NCBI RefSeq assembly: GCF_021172065.1
Contig: NZ_CP087880.1
Location: 2,642,583-2,706,582, forward strand
DNA from: Pseudocitrobacter corydidari
GTDB taxonomy: Bacteria; Pseudomonadota; Gammaproteobacteria; Enterobacterales; Enterobacteriaceae
Direction: 5' to 3'
Length of the DNA: 64,000 bases
Under the pieces are notes generated by a model. That model worked only from the letters and a program-made list of their open reading frames with translations, was not told the DNA's origin and did not search any database. The number at the start of each line of letters is the position of its first letter. The first letter of the stretch is position 1. Both the position numbers and the translations under genes were made by a program. Shown here piece after piece: positions 39,360 to 49,314 of the stretch.

Positions 39360-39581
39360 TTAGTTCGCGCCCTCTTCCACGCCGTCGCCTGCCGGGCGGC
39401 GGCGAATAATTAACCCTGCCAGCCAGAAGCTCATCACCCACGTCACCATCCCAACCGTATAGGTTTGCCAGCTTTTCGCTTCAAAACCCAGCAAGCCAAC
39501 CGCGCCGTTAAGAATATAAATCAGACCAATCGCGAACGCATAGTAGTGCCAGTCACGGCGAATTTTAGCAGGCAGCTTCAT
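39360..39581 (-). CDS. yaiZ: YaiZ, small inner-membrane protein
   Basis: The 73-residue protein matches E. coli YaiZ: basic start MKLPAKIRRDWHYYAFAIG, two membrane helices (FAIGLIYILNGAVGLLGF and VGMVTWVMSFWLAGLII) and a short charged tail. Function unknown. It is convergent with ddlA. Confidence 0.92.
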   Translation of the reverse strand: MKLPAKIRRDWHYYAFAIGLIYILNGAVGLLGFEAKSWQTYTVGMVTWVMSFWLAGLIIRRRPAGDGVEEGAN

Positions 39582-39822
39582 AATGCCTCCGAAGATAAAA
39601 AAATCATCTTTGCATATCCCTGGCTACCAGTCTGTGGTGTGAACAACAATTATCAAATGTTAGTTTAATGTTTACATTTAGGATTTGTGATCGCCACACA
39701 ACTCCCGATAATCCAGGACGAATCCTTAACCGAAATTACCATAATTCTTATACTGCCCCGCAAGGAAGGCTGTCACACTCATGCCAGTGTCACGGTCATG
39801 TAATGAAGTCCGGGAGGTCTTT

Positions 39823-40125
39823 ATGACAGATTTCGCCTTGTCGAAGCTCATCCTGAATGGGAAAAAAAGCGCATCTTCTGCGCCGGGCAACGTCGCCTAT
39901 GCGGTGTTCGTTCTGCTCTGTTTTTGGGCTGGTGCACAGTTGCTAAACCTGCTGGTGCATGCGCCTGGGGTTTACGAGCATTTGATGCAAATGCAGGATA
40001 CGGGCCGCCCGCGTGTTGAAATGGGGCTGGCCGTCGGAACCCTGTTCGGTCTGGTGCCGTTTTTGGGCGGCTGTGCGATTTTAGGCTTCGTGGCGCTCGT
40101 GATGCGCTGGCGTCGCCAGCGCTAA
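39823..40125 (+). CDS. yaiY: YaiY, small inner-membrane protein
   Basis: The ATG at 39823 (GGGAGGTCTTT upstream) gives 100 residues, close to E. coli YaiY. Two membrane helices: [20 protein letters not shown] and [20 protein letters not shown]. The conserved loop [21 protein letters not shown] lies between them. Function unknown. It is convergent with yaiW, two bases apart. Confidence 0.92.
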   Translation: MTDFALSKLILNGKKSASSAPGNVAYAVFVLLCFWAGAQLLNLLVHAPGVYEHLMQMQDTGRPRVEMGLAVGTLFGLVPFLGGCAILGFVALVMRWRRQR

Positions 40126-40127
40126 TC

Positions 40128-41228
40128 TTAGTTCGCCATACACTTGGCCCGACGATCGTCGACGCGCTTCGCAAACCACGCCGTGGTGAGATTGCGCGTG
40201 ATCTTCGGGCTCTCCAGTTGAATCCCAGGTAACATCTCTTTCACCAGCGTTTTGCCGGTTTTCTGCTGCGCTATCTTATACACGCCCTTGTAGAGCTCGG
40301 TCTCTTCAAACGCCAGGCTGTCGCCCTTCTTCAACTGGCGATGGATTTCGTCATCACTCAGCGAAAGTTTGCCTGCCAGCTTGCGCACCGCCAGCTCGGT
40401 TTTCCCTGCTTCATCGCTGTCATAGCGGATTAAATCGCCGTCCAGCGCCAGCTTAACGCCGGTCGCTTTACTGACCGCATACTGGAATGCCGCATTACGG
40501 CTGGCATACCAGCCTGCGTTAAAGTCTGCGAATCGGTAAATTGGGGCCGTGTAATTGGCCGGATAGTTCAGCAGATGGTATGTGCCAAACCACAGCCCAC
40601 CGCGCAGGCTGAAGACTTCCTGACGTACGGTGCCGTCCATTTTCCACGGGTAACTGCGCGTGTGCGCCTCGGCAAAAGCAATGCTCACCTGCATCGGGCC
40701 GCCGGTATGTACCGGATTCAGCGAGCCAAACAGCGTCTGCCCCATTGGTACGATGTTAATAAAGTCATCAAAAATCGCGCTCAGCTGTTTTTCCGTTTTC
40801 ACGTTATCCAGCCGCTCGCTGTAGCTTTTGCCGTTAGGCGAGGTAATTTTCAGAGCGGTATGCACGAGGAACGTCGGTATGTGCATACGCTCGGCACGGC
40901 GGTCAATTTCCTGCCAGGCGATTTTACTCAACCCTGGCACCGCCGGGTCCGCCTGATAGTTGGATTCCTGCTGCGCCACCGCCAGCACCGAACAGATATT
41001 CTCTTTTGTCGGTGCCAGCTTTTGGCTTTCAAAGGTTGTTGCCAGCGCCTGCGCCCAGGCTTCCCGGTCCTTCACGCTGGCCGGTATTTTTTGCCGCACC
41101 ACCGACGCCACGTCAACGGGCTTCTCCCCTTTCTTCAACGTTGGCGTCTGTTGACTGGTACAGGCGCTTAATACCAGCCCCGCCAGCAACGTTAACGGGA
41201 GTGAGACATAACGTGATACTGGCGTCAT
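40128..41228 (-). CDS. yaiW: YaiW, DUF1615 outer-membrane lipoprotein
   Basis: The 366-residue protein has a lipobox LSAC with the modified Cys23, followed by Ser/Thr. DUF1615 covers most of the mature part (SVLAVAQQESNYQADPAVPGL; KMDGTVRQEVFSLRGGLWFGTYHLLNYP). In E. coli and Sinorhizobium studies YaiW works with SbmA in uptake of some proline-rich peptides, and it lies on the outer membrane. It lies 18 bp downstream of sbmA on the same strand, so it is cotranscribed. Confidence 0.94.
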   Translation of the reverse strand: MTPVSRYVSLPLTLLAGLVLSACTSQQTPTLKKGEKPVDVASVVRQKIPASVKDREAWAQALATTFESQKLAPTKENICSVLAVAQQESNYQADPAVPGLSKIAWQEIDRRAERMHIPTFLVHTALKITSPNGKSYSERLDNVKTEKQLSAIFDDFINIVPMGQTLFGSLNPVHTGGPMQVSIAFAEAHTRSYPWKMDGTVRQEVFSLRGGLWFGTYHLLNYPANYTAPIYRFADFNAGWYASRNAAFQYAVSKATGVKLALDGDLIRYDSDEAGKTELAVRKLAGKLSLSDDEIHRQLKKGDSLAFEETELYKGVYKIAQQKTGKTLVKEMLPGIQLESPKITRNLTTAWFAKRVDDRRAKCMAN

Positions 41229-41246
41229 CGTGCTTCCTTGTAGAAA

Positions 41247-42467
41247 TTAACTAAATGTGTGGGTCACTTCCTGGAGATCTTTGTCATCCAACTGGTGCTC
41301 GAAGCTGCGCAGACGTTTGTAGATGGACATCAGTTCCACCAGCATGGGCCAGGCGCTAATCAGATACTGGAACGAACCGCGCACCTGGCCGAATACGTTG
41401 AGGATCTGCTGCAGCAGGCCCAGCGTGATTGCACCTGCGGCGATTGACGGGAACAATAGAATCACGCCAAAAACATTATCTATTTGAAGATACAGGTTAC
41501 GAGCGATATTGAAATACATATAGTGGAAATAGAGACGAAAATAGTTGCGGCGCACGGCGCTGAATAGCTCGCGAGCCGTCGGCGGCGTGGCGCGGGCTTC
41601 ATCATCTTCCCCGTAGACCAGTTCTTTACGATAGGCCGCTTCCACACGCTGGTTTTTAAATTCCAGTCCAGGCAGTTTGATACCGACAATCGCCAGCAGC
41701 AAGGTACCCATAACAGACCAGATAATCGCGGCGATCACCAGACCATACGGTATGCTGCCCAGAATCGGCAGCGACGGTACGTGGGCCGAAAGTGTAACCA
41801 GCACCGGCAAAAAGGCAATCAGCGTCATAATGGCATTAATAAAGCTGGTACCAATATCTTCCATCCTGGAGGCAAAACGCATGGTGTCTTCCTGCACACG
41901 CTGCGCCGCACCTTCAATATGACGCAGATGATCCCAGTGCGCCATATAGTACTCATTCATCGCGGCACGCCAGCGAAACACATAATGACTGACGAAGAAA
42001 CTGTTAAGCACGCCGACGGTGACGGCAATCAGGGCAATGCCGAGGAAAATGCCGATTTCGTGATAGAGTTGATCAATAGAGACCTTATGCGGCGTGGTCA
42101 ACGCCTGCTGGATGAGGTCCCAGAATGGGGCATACCAGGCGTTAATTGCGACGCCCACTTCCACACCAAACCAGGTGACGAAAATAATCAGCGCGGTTCC
42201 CAATATCGACCAATACTGCCAGCGATGTGGGCTGCGCACAAACCAGTAGAGCGCGAAAAGCCCGACGCAAACGGCGTAAAACGCGTAGAAAACCAGATAG
42301 TTCAGCGACCAGAAGCGGGCTGCGCTAATCGGGACATCCTTCGATGCATGAACCAGATTCAGCAGCCAGCTTCCTCCACCCGCTTGCCAGAAAATGACGG
42401 CAATCAACGCCCAAATAAATGCCGAGAGAAAAAAGGGCCCCGGCTTAGGGAAAAAAGACTTAAACAT
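41247..42467 (-). CDS. sbmA: SbmA, peptide antibiotic transporter
   Basis: SbmA (BacA family) is a proton-driven inner-membrane transporter of peptides such as microcin B17, bleomycin and proline-rich antimicrobial peptides. The 406-residue product has the E. coli length and about eight membrane segments, and the conserved segments [23 protein letters not shown] and [15 protein letters not shown]. It is first of the sbmA-yaiW operon and divergent from ampH. Confidence 0.96.
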   Translation of the reverse strand: MFKSFFPKPGPFFLSAFIWALIAVIFWQAGGGSWLLNLVHASKDVPISAARFWSLNYLVFYAFYAVCVGLFALYWFVRSPHRWQYWSILGTALIIFVTWFGVEVGVAINAWYAPFWDLIQQALTTPHKVSIDQLYHEIGIFLGIALIAVTVGVLNSFFVSHYVFRWRAAMNEYYMAHWDHLRHIEGAAQRVQEDTMRFASRMEDIGTSFINAIMTLIAFLPVLVTLSAHVPSLPILGSIPYGLVIAAIIWSVMGTLLLAIVGIKLPGLEFKNQRVEAAYRKELVYGEDDEARATPPTARELFSAVRRNYFRLYFHYMYFNIARNLYLQIDNVFGVILLFPSIAAGAITLGLLQQILNVFGQVRGSFQYLISAWPMLVELMSIYKRLRSFEHQLDDKDLQEVTHTFS

Positions 42468-42905
42468 AGTGCTCTCCTGCTAACTTCTTATGGTTCTGGC
42501 GTTTGCTGTGTACAACACAAGTCCTGTCGCAGCATGCGCTGCAACCAAAGGGATACCACGTAAAAACGAAAGATAACCGCACAATGAGACCGATAAACAG
42601 GCGCTTAGTTCGCCGGTAAAAGGTGCAAAATCGCCTTAACGATATTTCAGTTGTAACGCGGTTTCCAGGAAGGTTTGACTCACGTTTTAACCGTATTCAG
42701 CGACACAAATGGAATATTCATCTTATCTATCATACGCGACGGATCACAAAAGTGTGTCTTCAATACAAAGTTTCATATCCACGGTTACTCACCGTTACGT
42801 TTTTCCCGCTATGATAGCGTTTAATGGCGCTTTCTCAGGTGCCGATTCACGGTGTAAGTAGTATAAATACGCACTGTTCCCCCATTTCATTTATGGATGC
42901 CTTCG
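42468..42905. other. Regulatory gap between sbmA and ampH
   Basis: About 440 bp of mostly AT-rich sequence between two divergent genes. It must hold both promoters. A TATGAT at about 42811 is one possible -10 for ampH, but no -35 with proper spacing is convincing. E. coli sbmA has a sigma-E promoter; I could not place its pattern here. Confidence 0.5.
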
Positions 42906-44063
42906 TTGAAACGTAGTCTGCTTTTTTCTGCCGCGCTCTGCGTGGCGTCATTGACATCAGTCCAGGCGGCTCAGCCGATCGCCGATCCCGTTTTTGCTTC
43001 CGATATTGTCGACCGCTACGCTAACCATATCTTCTACGGCAGCGGCGCGACGGGAATGGCACTGGTGGTTATTGATGGCAACCAGCGCGTATTCCGCAGC
43101 TTTGGCGAAACTCGCCCCGGCAACAACGTGCATCCACAGCTAGATTCAGTGATTCGTATTGCGTCGCTGACCAAGCTGATGACCAGCGAGATGCTGGTGA
43201 AACTGCTCGACCAGGGCGTGGTGAAGCTTGACGATCCGTTAAGCAAATATGCTCCGCCGGGCGCGCATGTGCCAACTTATCAGGGCTCACCGATTCGCCT
43301 GGTGAACCTCGCCACGCACACCAGCGCGCTGCCGCGCGAGCAGCCAGGTGGCGCGGCGCATCGCCCGGTGTTTGTCTGGCCGACGCAATCACAACGTTGG
43401 GCTTATCTGAATAACGCGACCCTGAAAGCCGCCCCCGGAACGCAAGCCAGCTATTCGAATCTGGCTTTCGACCTGCTGGCCGATGCACTGGGCAACGCCG
43501 CTGGTAAGCCTTATTCACAACTGTTTGAAGAGCAAATCAGCCGTCCGCTGGGCATGAAAGACACCACCTTTACGCCGTCGCCGGATCAGTGCCGTCGTTT
43601 GATGGTGGCCGAGAAAGGCGCCAGCCCGTGTAACAATACGTTGGCTGCCGTCGGGAGCGGCGGGGTTTATTCCACGCCTGGCGATATGATGCGCTGGATG
43701 CAGCAATACCTTTCTTCTGATTTCTATCATCGCAGTAATCAGGCGGATCGGATGCAGACGCTGATTTATCAACGCAACCAGCTCACGCGCGTAGTGGGTA
43801 TGGATGTGCCGGGTAAAGCAGATGCGCTGGGTCTGGGATGGGTCTATATGTCGCCGAAAAATGGTCGCCCAGGGATTATTCAGAAGACGGGCGGCGGCGG
43901 TGGTTTCATTACCTATATGGCAATGATTCCGCAGGAAAACGTGGGCGCATTTGTGGTCGTCACCCGTTCTCCGCTTACCCGATTCGTCAATATGAGCGAC
44001 GGTATCAATAATCTGGTTACGGAACTGAGCGGCAATCAGCCGCAGGCTGTTCCTGGCTCTTAA
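42906..44063 (+). CDS. ampH: AmpH, penicillin-binding DD-carboxypeptidase/endopeptidase
   Basis: AmpH is a periplasmic class C-like PBP that trims peptidoglycan and helps recycling. The TTG at 42906 gives 385 residues, the E. coli length and start codon type (GGATG ten bases upstream); an ATG at 42897 would add three. Signal peptide, then SLTK (SxxK), SYSNLAF (YxN) and QKTGGGGGF (KTG) motifs are all present, so it should be active. It is divergent from sbmA, and its stop overlaps the convergent yaiV by four bases. Confidence 0.95.
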   Translation: MKRSLLFSAALCVASLTSVQAAQPIADPVFASDIVDRYANHIFYGSGATGMALVVIDGNQRVFRSFGETRPGNNVHPQLDSVIRIASLTKLMTSEMLVKLLDQGVVKLDDPLSKYAPPGAHVPTYQGSPIRLVNLATHTSALPREQPGGAAHRPVFVWPTQSQRWAYLNNATLKAAPGTQASYSNLAFDLLADALGNAAGKPYSQLFEEQISRPLGMKDTTFTPSPDQCRRLMVAEKGASPCNNTLAAVGSGGVYSTPGDMMRWMQQYLSSDFYHRSNQADRMQTLIYQRNQLTRVVGMDVPGKADALGLGWVYMSPKNGRPGIIQKTGGGGGFITYMAMIPQENVGAFVVVTRSPLTRFVNMSDGINNLVTELSGNQPQAVPGS

Positions 44064-44686
44064 TAGTCGTAGGGCAAACGCGTGATGCTGACGAGTTTGC
44101 CCTTTTCCATCTCAATATAATTTCCCCGTCGCAGAGCCGAGAGCACTTCGGCAATCACCGAACGTGAGATATTGGTTCGTTTCTGAATAAACTTCATGAC
44201 CCCCACTCTGGCACGCAAATTTTCATTCCACTTCGACATCACCAGCAGTGTGCTGCGGATCTGGTGGTAATTACTGGCACCAATAAGCTGTCCATCACGG
44301 ACTTCCAGCATGCGATGCTGCCACGTCACCCAATAGAGCGCTTCGCGCCAGAGCTGGTAACGTGTCAGGCAGTGGAGCGTGTCCTGCACGGGCAGGTAAT
44401 AGCCGCGACAATCACTTTCGGTGGTGAGCGTATAGTCCTGCTGGATTTTCATGATGGCGCCGACAAGGCCAAAAATCGCCGGGCTTTGCGACATGCCGAA
44501 CATGATATTGCCCGGGTTGCGGCTAATAGAGACCGCGCCCTGAGTGATAACGAGGGTGTAGTTTTCGGTCTTTTTATCTTCCGGCAAAATAATTGAACCG
44601 GCCGGTAAATCAAAATGGATACCGCGAGGAGATAAGTGCTTATCAAGAGTAACAAATTCGCTCAGTGGTTTACTCAATGCAGGCAT
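44060..44686 (-). CDS. yaiV: YaiV/IprA family winged-helix regulator
   Basis: The 208-residue protein has a Crp-like beta-barrel (about 20-110) and a C-terminal winged helix (FIQKRTNISRSVIAEVLSALRRG). It matches E. coli YaiV; the Salmonella orthologue IprA lowers resistance to hydrogen peroxide. The ligand is unknown; no cAMP-pocket motif is evident. It lies downstream of the autotransporter on the same strand, behind a terminator, and overlaps ampH tail to tail by four bases. Confidence 0.88.
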   Translation of the reverse strand: MPALSKPLSEFVTLDKHLSPRGIHFDLPAGSIILPEDKKTENYTLVITQGAVSISRNPGNIMFGMSQSPAIFGLVGAIMKIQQDYTLTTESDCRGYYLPVQDTLHCLTRYQLWREALYWVTWQHRMLEVRDGQLIGASNYHQIRSTLLVMSKWNENLRARVGVMKFIQKRTNISRSVIAEVLSALRRGNYIEMEKGKLVSITRLPYDY

Positions 44687-44706
44687 TTTCTACCATCCAT
44701 GTAAAA

Positions 44707-44732
44707 ATGCCCGCCATAGCGATGACGGGCAT
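44707..44732 (-). terminator. Terminator of the autotransporter gene
   Basis: ATGCCCG pairs with CGGGCAT and is followed by TTTTTAC on the minus strand, 54 bp after the autotransporter stop and just before yaiV. Confidence 0.8.
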
Positions 44733-44785
44733 GAGTAACGTTCAGTTAAACAGGGAAGTCACCTTCCCCATTTACCGGAGAGCCA

Positions 44786-47734
44786 TTACCAGGTGTATTT
44801 AACACCCGCGTTTGCGCCCCAATCCTGATCAACATCGCCGCCGCCGAGGTAGTTAACACCGGTGTAAGCGCTGAAGTTTTTGGTGAAGCTGAACTGGCTG
44901 CCCACGCCTACGCGTACTGCGGAACCTTCAACGCCGTTGTCAATGTTATCGCCATTGACGTTGGTGTCGTTGTTGGAATCGTCATACACATAAGCCAGTT
45001 TGAAGTAAGGAGTCAGAGCCTGGTCACCGTAGTTGAAGGTGTAACCAGCATCAACGCCCAGTTCATAACGCAGGCTGTCGTAGTCCTGGCTACCAACATC
45101 CATGCCGTTGCTCAGGCTGTAGTTGTCGCCAGACTGGAACAGACCAGAAATTGCGCCGTACGGAGTTACGTAGCCAGCGTCGTTGATTTTCCAGTCGTAG
45201 CCCAGTTTCAAGCCAAAGCCCCATGCATCGGCAGTGGTATCGCCATCAACATAGTCGCCATTGCTCATGGTTGCGCTCAGGTCGTTGTTGAAGCGGCTGT
45301 AGCTTAAGTTGCCATCAACAAAGATGTTGTTCGCGAAGCGAGCAGAAGAGTAGACGTAGGCAGACTGGCTGTCTTGATCTACCTGACCAGTACGGTCATT
45401 CATGTCGCCTTTCGCGAAGGCAGCCGCAGCACCGACGATCCATTTAGCGTTGTTACCGTCGATTTTGCTATCAACACCGACCATGATGCCGTTAACGTCC
45501 TGGTCATAGTTGATGGTGCCGTTGTCGCCGTTGAAGTTGCCACCGAAGTAGCTCACCCATGCGCCGCCATTGTCTTCAAAGCCATGACGAGAGGTGTTCA
45601 GACGATTGTTCAGGGTATCCTGCTGCATGTTCCAGATGTTGGTGTTTGCAGACGGGATGCTCAGCGCCATGTTTGCGTAATCGGTCAGCTCCATCTGTTG
45701 CAGAACAACAGTGTTGCCTTTCTGCTGTGCCTGATAGGTGTATGCACCCAGGTCAGCTTTGTTGGCAGCAGAGAAGGTCGCGGTGCTGTTTTTGTCGTTG
45801 ACATAAACCAGCTCGTTGCCTTTGTAGTCTGCGATAGAACCTTTACCCGTAGCGTTGTCGATACGAACTTTGTAGTTACCGGTTGCAGCAGCTACGTTGT
45901 CGCCAGCGTTATCAACTTCGTTCTGACCTGCTTCTACAGATGCAGTCGTGCTGTCGTTGTCGCCATTACCGTTGATAGTCAGGTGACCATCAGAGTTCAT
46001 AGCGATAACACCGTAACCATAGTTAGATTTAGAGGTGTCGTTGGTGCGGTCGTTGACCAGATCGCTATCCATTACATAATCGCTGCTATGGATATCGAAT
46101 ACACCTGCATGGATATGACCCGCAGTATCAGTAGTGCTGGTCAGATTCAGGGTATCAGCCTGGAACGGGTTCGCATCGAACTGATCAACGTTCACATCCA
46201 ACAGACCGTTGTTAGTCACGGTGATGGTGTTCGCATACAGTGCTGCATCAGTAACACCCCAGCCCGCAGCAACGTCATCAGACATTTTAACGGTACTGTT
46301 GTCGATGGTCAGCGTATCAGTAGCAACGTGGCCATCTTCACCGATATTCAGATAAGAACCACCGGTCAGGGAGATGGTGTCAGAGATCAGAGTAGAATCT
46401 GCTACGTTAACCTGAGAACCGCTGTTGATGCTTAAGGTATCAATCAGAGAGGTTTTGGTAGTATCCCACTCTGAAGCACCATTCAGGGTTACGGTGAACA
46501 GGCCGCTCTGATAAACTTCGTTGCCAACAATGTGACCATATTCAGAATAGGCAGTGTTGGAATCCTCAACACCAACAGTTGATAACGGCCACAGGCTGTT
46601 AGCTGCGACGTCAATCAGAGTTGCAGTAGCTTCTGTGCCAGCTGCATAACCGTCGTAAATGCCATCGCCATCAGCATCAACCTGATGCACAGACATTGCA
46701 GCACCAACCCACTTACTACCGTTGTTCAGAGTCACATCCATACGGTCTGTGCCATCCCAACCATTAGTATCTACGTCAGCATTGGTGTCGCGATAGCTGT
46801 CAGCGCCATTCGGGAAGAAGTTTTCATCAAAGTTGCTGGAGAAAACAACATCGCCCATCAGGGTAGAATTGTCGAAGGTTGCAGTAGTTTGCATCGCGTT
46901 GTCAGCATACGGATTGGCGATTGCTGCAATAGCAATATCATCAGCAGTAATGTCACCGCTGTAGTTGCTGGCATTGCCCGTATGACCAAACCAACCAGAA
47001 GTTCCTTCATCAGTCCATGAACCTGAGGTCACAGTAGAATCTTTAACAGTGATTGTGTTGTTAAACACTTCCTGGCTGTTAACACCAGTAGCAACGGTAT
47101 TATCGTCAACATCTGACCATTCATAACCCTGAGTCAGGGTGATACCTGCTACATGAGAGTTATTCTGGATTGCCAGATCAACTTCTTGATCCAGAGTGAT
47201 GGCTGTACCCATATCATAAACATCAACAATGTGGGTATCTGCGGTACCGTCAGTATACTTACCGTTGTAAGTATAATGTTCGTAGTTATCGTCAATAGTA
47301 GAGTTATCGACAGTCAGAGTCAGACGATCGTACACATAACCAGTATCGCGATCGTTAGCACAATCAGTGGTCATGCACTCGGAAGTAATCATGCCGTGGA
47401 TGGTGCTGTTTTTAATTGTCAGGCTGTTATCGTTGGTGTTGGTAGAGATACCATCATCCAGATAGTAAGTGGAGATAACGCCGTTAACAGTTGCGTTATT
47501 AATAACAGGATAGATATCACCGTTATAGAAGCTGTCAGTTGCGTAGTTGTTCCAACCTACATAACCATCATAGTAAACACCATCTGCATAAGTGGCATCA
47601 TCGTAATGATGGAAAGTATTGTAGGTCGTGCCAGAAATGTCGTTAGTTGTTGTAGCATTTGCCTGAGAGGCGATTGCCAAAGTGCAAGCCAATGCTAATT
47701 GTGATACTACAAGTTTCTTTTTCCAGGAGTGCAT
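44786..47734 (-). CDS. EhaB/YaiT-type AIDA-I family autotransporter adhesin
   Basis: The 982-residue protein has an unusually long-type signal peptide (MHSWKKKLVVSQLALACTLA..., ending at about residue 27, SQANA). A passenger of about 670 residues rich in Asn, Thr, Asp and Ser shows repeated beta-helix rungs such as NSTIHG, NATVNG and INSGSQVNV. A C-terminal beta-barrel begins near residue 720 (HGFEDNGGAWVSYFGG) and ends with Trp (GVKYTW). EhaB of pathogenic E. coli binds collagen or laminin and promotes biofilm; that role is inferred here. K-12 has a broken relative (yaiT) at the same locus, whereas this copy is whole. Confidence 0.9.
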   Translation of the reverse strand: MHSWKKKLVVSQLALACTLAIASQANATTTNDISGTTYNTFHHYDDATYADGVYYDGYVGWNNYATDSFYNGDIYPVINNATVNGVISTYYLDDGISTNTNDNSLTIKNSTIHGMITSECMTTDCANDRDTGYVYDRLTLTVDNSTIDDNYEHYTYNGKYTDGTADTHIVDVYDMGTAITLDQEVDLAIQNNSHVAGITLTQGYEWSDVDDNTVATGVNSQEVFNNTITVKDSTVTSGSWTDEGTSGWFGHTGNASNYSGDITADDIAIAAIANPYADNAMQTTATFDNSTLMGDVVFSSNFDENFFPNGADSYRDTNADVDTNGWDGTDRMDVTLNNGSKWVGAAMSVHQVDADGDGIYDGYAAGTEATATLIDVAANSLWPLSTVGVEDSNTAYSEYGHIVGNEVYQSGLFTVTLNGASEWDTTKTSLIDTLSINSGSQVNVADSTLISDTISLTGGSYLNIGEDGHVATDTLTIDNSTVKMSDDVAAGWGVTDAALYANTITVTNNGLLDVNVDQFDANPFQADTLNLTSTTDTAGHIHAGVFDIHSSDYVMDSDLVNDRTNDTSKSNYGYGVIAMNSDGHLTINGNGDNDSTTASVEAGQNEVDNAGDNVAAATGNYKVRIDNATGKGSIADYKGNELVYVNDKNSTATFSAANKADLGAYTYQAQQKGNTVVLQQMELTDYANMALSIPSANTNIWNMQQDTLNNRLNTSRHGFEDNGGAWVSYFGGNFNGDNGTINYDQDVNGIMVGVDSKIDGNNAKWIVGAAAAFAKGDMNDRTGQVDQDSQSAYVYSSARFANNIFVDGNLSYSRFNNDLSATMSNGDYVDGDTTADAWGFGLKLGYDWKINDAGYVTPYGAISGLFQSGDNYSLSNGMDVGSQDYDSLRYELGVDAGYTFNYGDQALTPYFKLAYVYDDSNNDTNVNGDNIDNGVEGSAVRVGVGSQFSFTKNFSAYTGVNYLGGGDVDQDWGANAGVKYTW

Positions 47735-48282
47735 TTGTCATCCCTCCTCAGGGACGTATATTCGTTGGTCCATCAATTAACAATGCAATATGAGTATTGT
47801 TGCGGGCGTAATTATGCGATGCGGGGGATAAAAGGTTCAATTAATCTTTACTTAATGTCTGTATTCGGACAACTTAATCGAATAATAAAGATGCAAACAA
47901 CACAAGACAAAATTCAATAAAATCAACAATTAAAATACGCACTCAATCATAAAACCCCTTTACTTCCAACCAAATAAAAAATAAAACATTCACAACCACA
48001 ATCTGAAAAATTAATTCATTAAAACTATAAAACAAACAAAAACACTCAACGCCATCAAAAATAGAATTCACATCTATGACTAACATTGAACTTGAATATA
48101 AGTTTATATATAAAAATGACTCAAAAATAACCGCACTCATCATTTGAAATAATTTAAGAAATTCCTGAACAACTTCACGGCGTCCTGCCGCCTCGTCCTG
48201 CTTTATAAGCACAACTTTAGTAAAACATCACGATGGTGATTCGGTTACAATGGATGCCTGTTCCACAAACATCAGGCAAATC
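47735..48282. other. AT-rich non-coding region between the autotransporter and hemB
   Basis: About 550 bp of very AT-rich DNA, strongest at 47860-48130, with no credible gene; an 89-codon minus-strand ORF (47943-48212) has no family pattern or ribosome site. It must hold promoters for the autotransporter and hemB. The composition would suit H-NS silencing of the autotransporter, which is an inference. Confidence 0.6.
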
Positions 48283-49257
48283 ATGACCGATTTAATCACT
48301 CGCCCACGCCGTCTGCGCCGATCACCTGCGCTGCGGGCTATGTTTGAAGAGACAACACTGAGCTTAAACGACCTGGTGTTGCCGATCTTTGTTGAAGAAG
48401 AGATCAACGACTACAAGGCCATCGACGCCATGCCTGGCGTGATGCGCATTCCGGAGAAACATCTCGCCCGCGAAATCGAGCGCATTGCAAATGCGGGTAT
48501 CCGCTCGGTGATGACCTTCGGCATATCACACCACACCGACGCGACCGGCAGCGATGCCTGGAAGGAAGACGGCCTCGTGGCGCGCATGTCGCGTATCTGT
48601 AAAGACGCCGTGCCGGAAATGATTGTCATGTCCGACACCTGCTTCTGTGAATATACCTCTCACGGCCACTGCGGCGTGCTGTGCGATCACGGCGTGGATA
48701 ACGATGCAACCCTGCTGAATCTGGGTAAACAAGCCGTTGTCGCGGCGGCGGCGGGTGCCGACTTCATCGCGCCTTCTGCGGCAATGGATGGTCAGGTACA
48801 GGCAATTCGTCAGGCGCTGGACGCTGCCGGGTTTACCGATACCGCGATCATGTCCTACTCCACCAAGTTTGCGTCTTCGTTCTACGGCCCGTTCCGCGAA
48901 GCTGCGGGCACGGCGCTGAAAGGCGACCGTAAAACCTATCAGATGAACCCGATGAACCGCCGCGAAGCGATTCGCGAGTCGCTGCTGGATGAAGCACAGG
49001 GTGCGGATTGCCTGATGGTGAAACCGGCAGGCCCATATCTGGATATTCTGCGCGATATCCGCGAGCGCACTGAACTGCCAATTGGTGCGTATCAGGTGAG
49101 CGGTGAGTACGCGATGATCAAATTCGCCGCCCAGGCGGGTGCGATTGATGAAGAGAAAGTGGTGCTGGAAAGTCTGGGTGCGATTAAGCGCGCGGGCGCG
49201 GATCTTATCTTTAGCTACTTTGCCCTGGATTTGGCTGAGAAGAAAATTCTGCGATAG
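48283..49257 (+). CDS. hemB: HemB, porphobilinogen synthase
   Basis: HemB condenses two 5-aminolevulinate molecules to porphobilinogen in heme synthesis. The 324-residue product from the ATG at 48283 has the E. coli length. Zinc cysteines lie in [15 protein letters not shown], and the two catalytic lysines in [15 protein letters not shown] and [14 protein letters not shown]. The ORF extension to 48250 is not conserved. It ends just before a CCCTCTCCC hairpin. Confidence 0.97.
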   Translation: MTDLITRPRRLRRSPALRAMFEETTLSLNDLVLPIFVEEEINDYKAIDAMPGVMRIPEKHLAREIERIANAGIRSVMTFGISHHTDATGSDAWKEDGLVARMSRICKDAVPEMIVMSDTCFCEYTSHGHCGVLCDHGVDNDATLLNLGKQAVVAAAAGADFIAPSAAMDGQVQAIRQALDAAGFTDTAIMSYSTKFASSFYGPFREAAGTALKGDRKTYQMNPMNRREAIRESLLDEAQGADCLMVKPAGPYLDILRDIRERTELPIGAYQVSGEYAMIKFAAQAGAIDEEKVVLESLGAIKRAGADLIFSYFALDLAEKKILR

Positions 49258-49278
49258 CAGGTGCTTTTTATCCCCTAA

Positions 49279-49299
49279 CCCTCTCCCTGTGGGAGAGGG
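49279..49299. repeat. CCCTCTCCC/GGGAGAGGG hairpin repeat after hemB
   Basis: A perfect 9-bp stem with a TGT loop, preceded by CCCCTAACC. It is the same dispersed repeat type (CCCTAACCCTCTCCC...GGGAGAGGG) that the IS481-family element interrupted at 34.8-36.1 kb. Confidence 0.75.
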
Positions 49300-49314
49300 C
49301 TTCAGCGATCACAC

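Noticed and set aside
45374..46435. 353-codon plus-strand ORF opposite the autotransporter
   Set aside because: Val/Ile-rich complement of the Asn/Asp/Thr-rich passenger; explained by composition alone.
47943..48212. 89-codon minus-strand ORF in the AT-rich region
   Set aside because: Phe/Ile/Val-rich reading typical of random AT-rich DNA; no convincing ribosome binding site or family.
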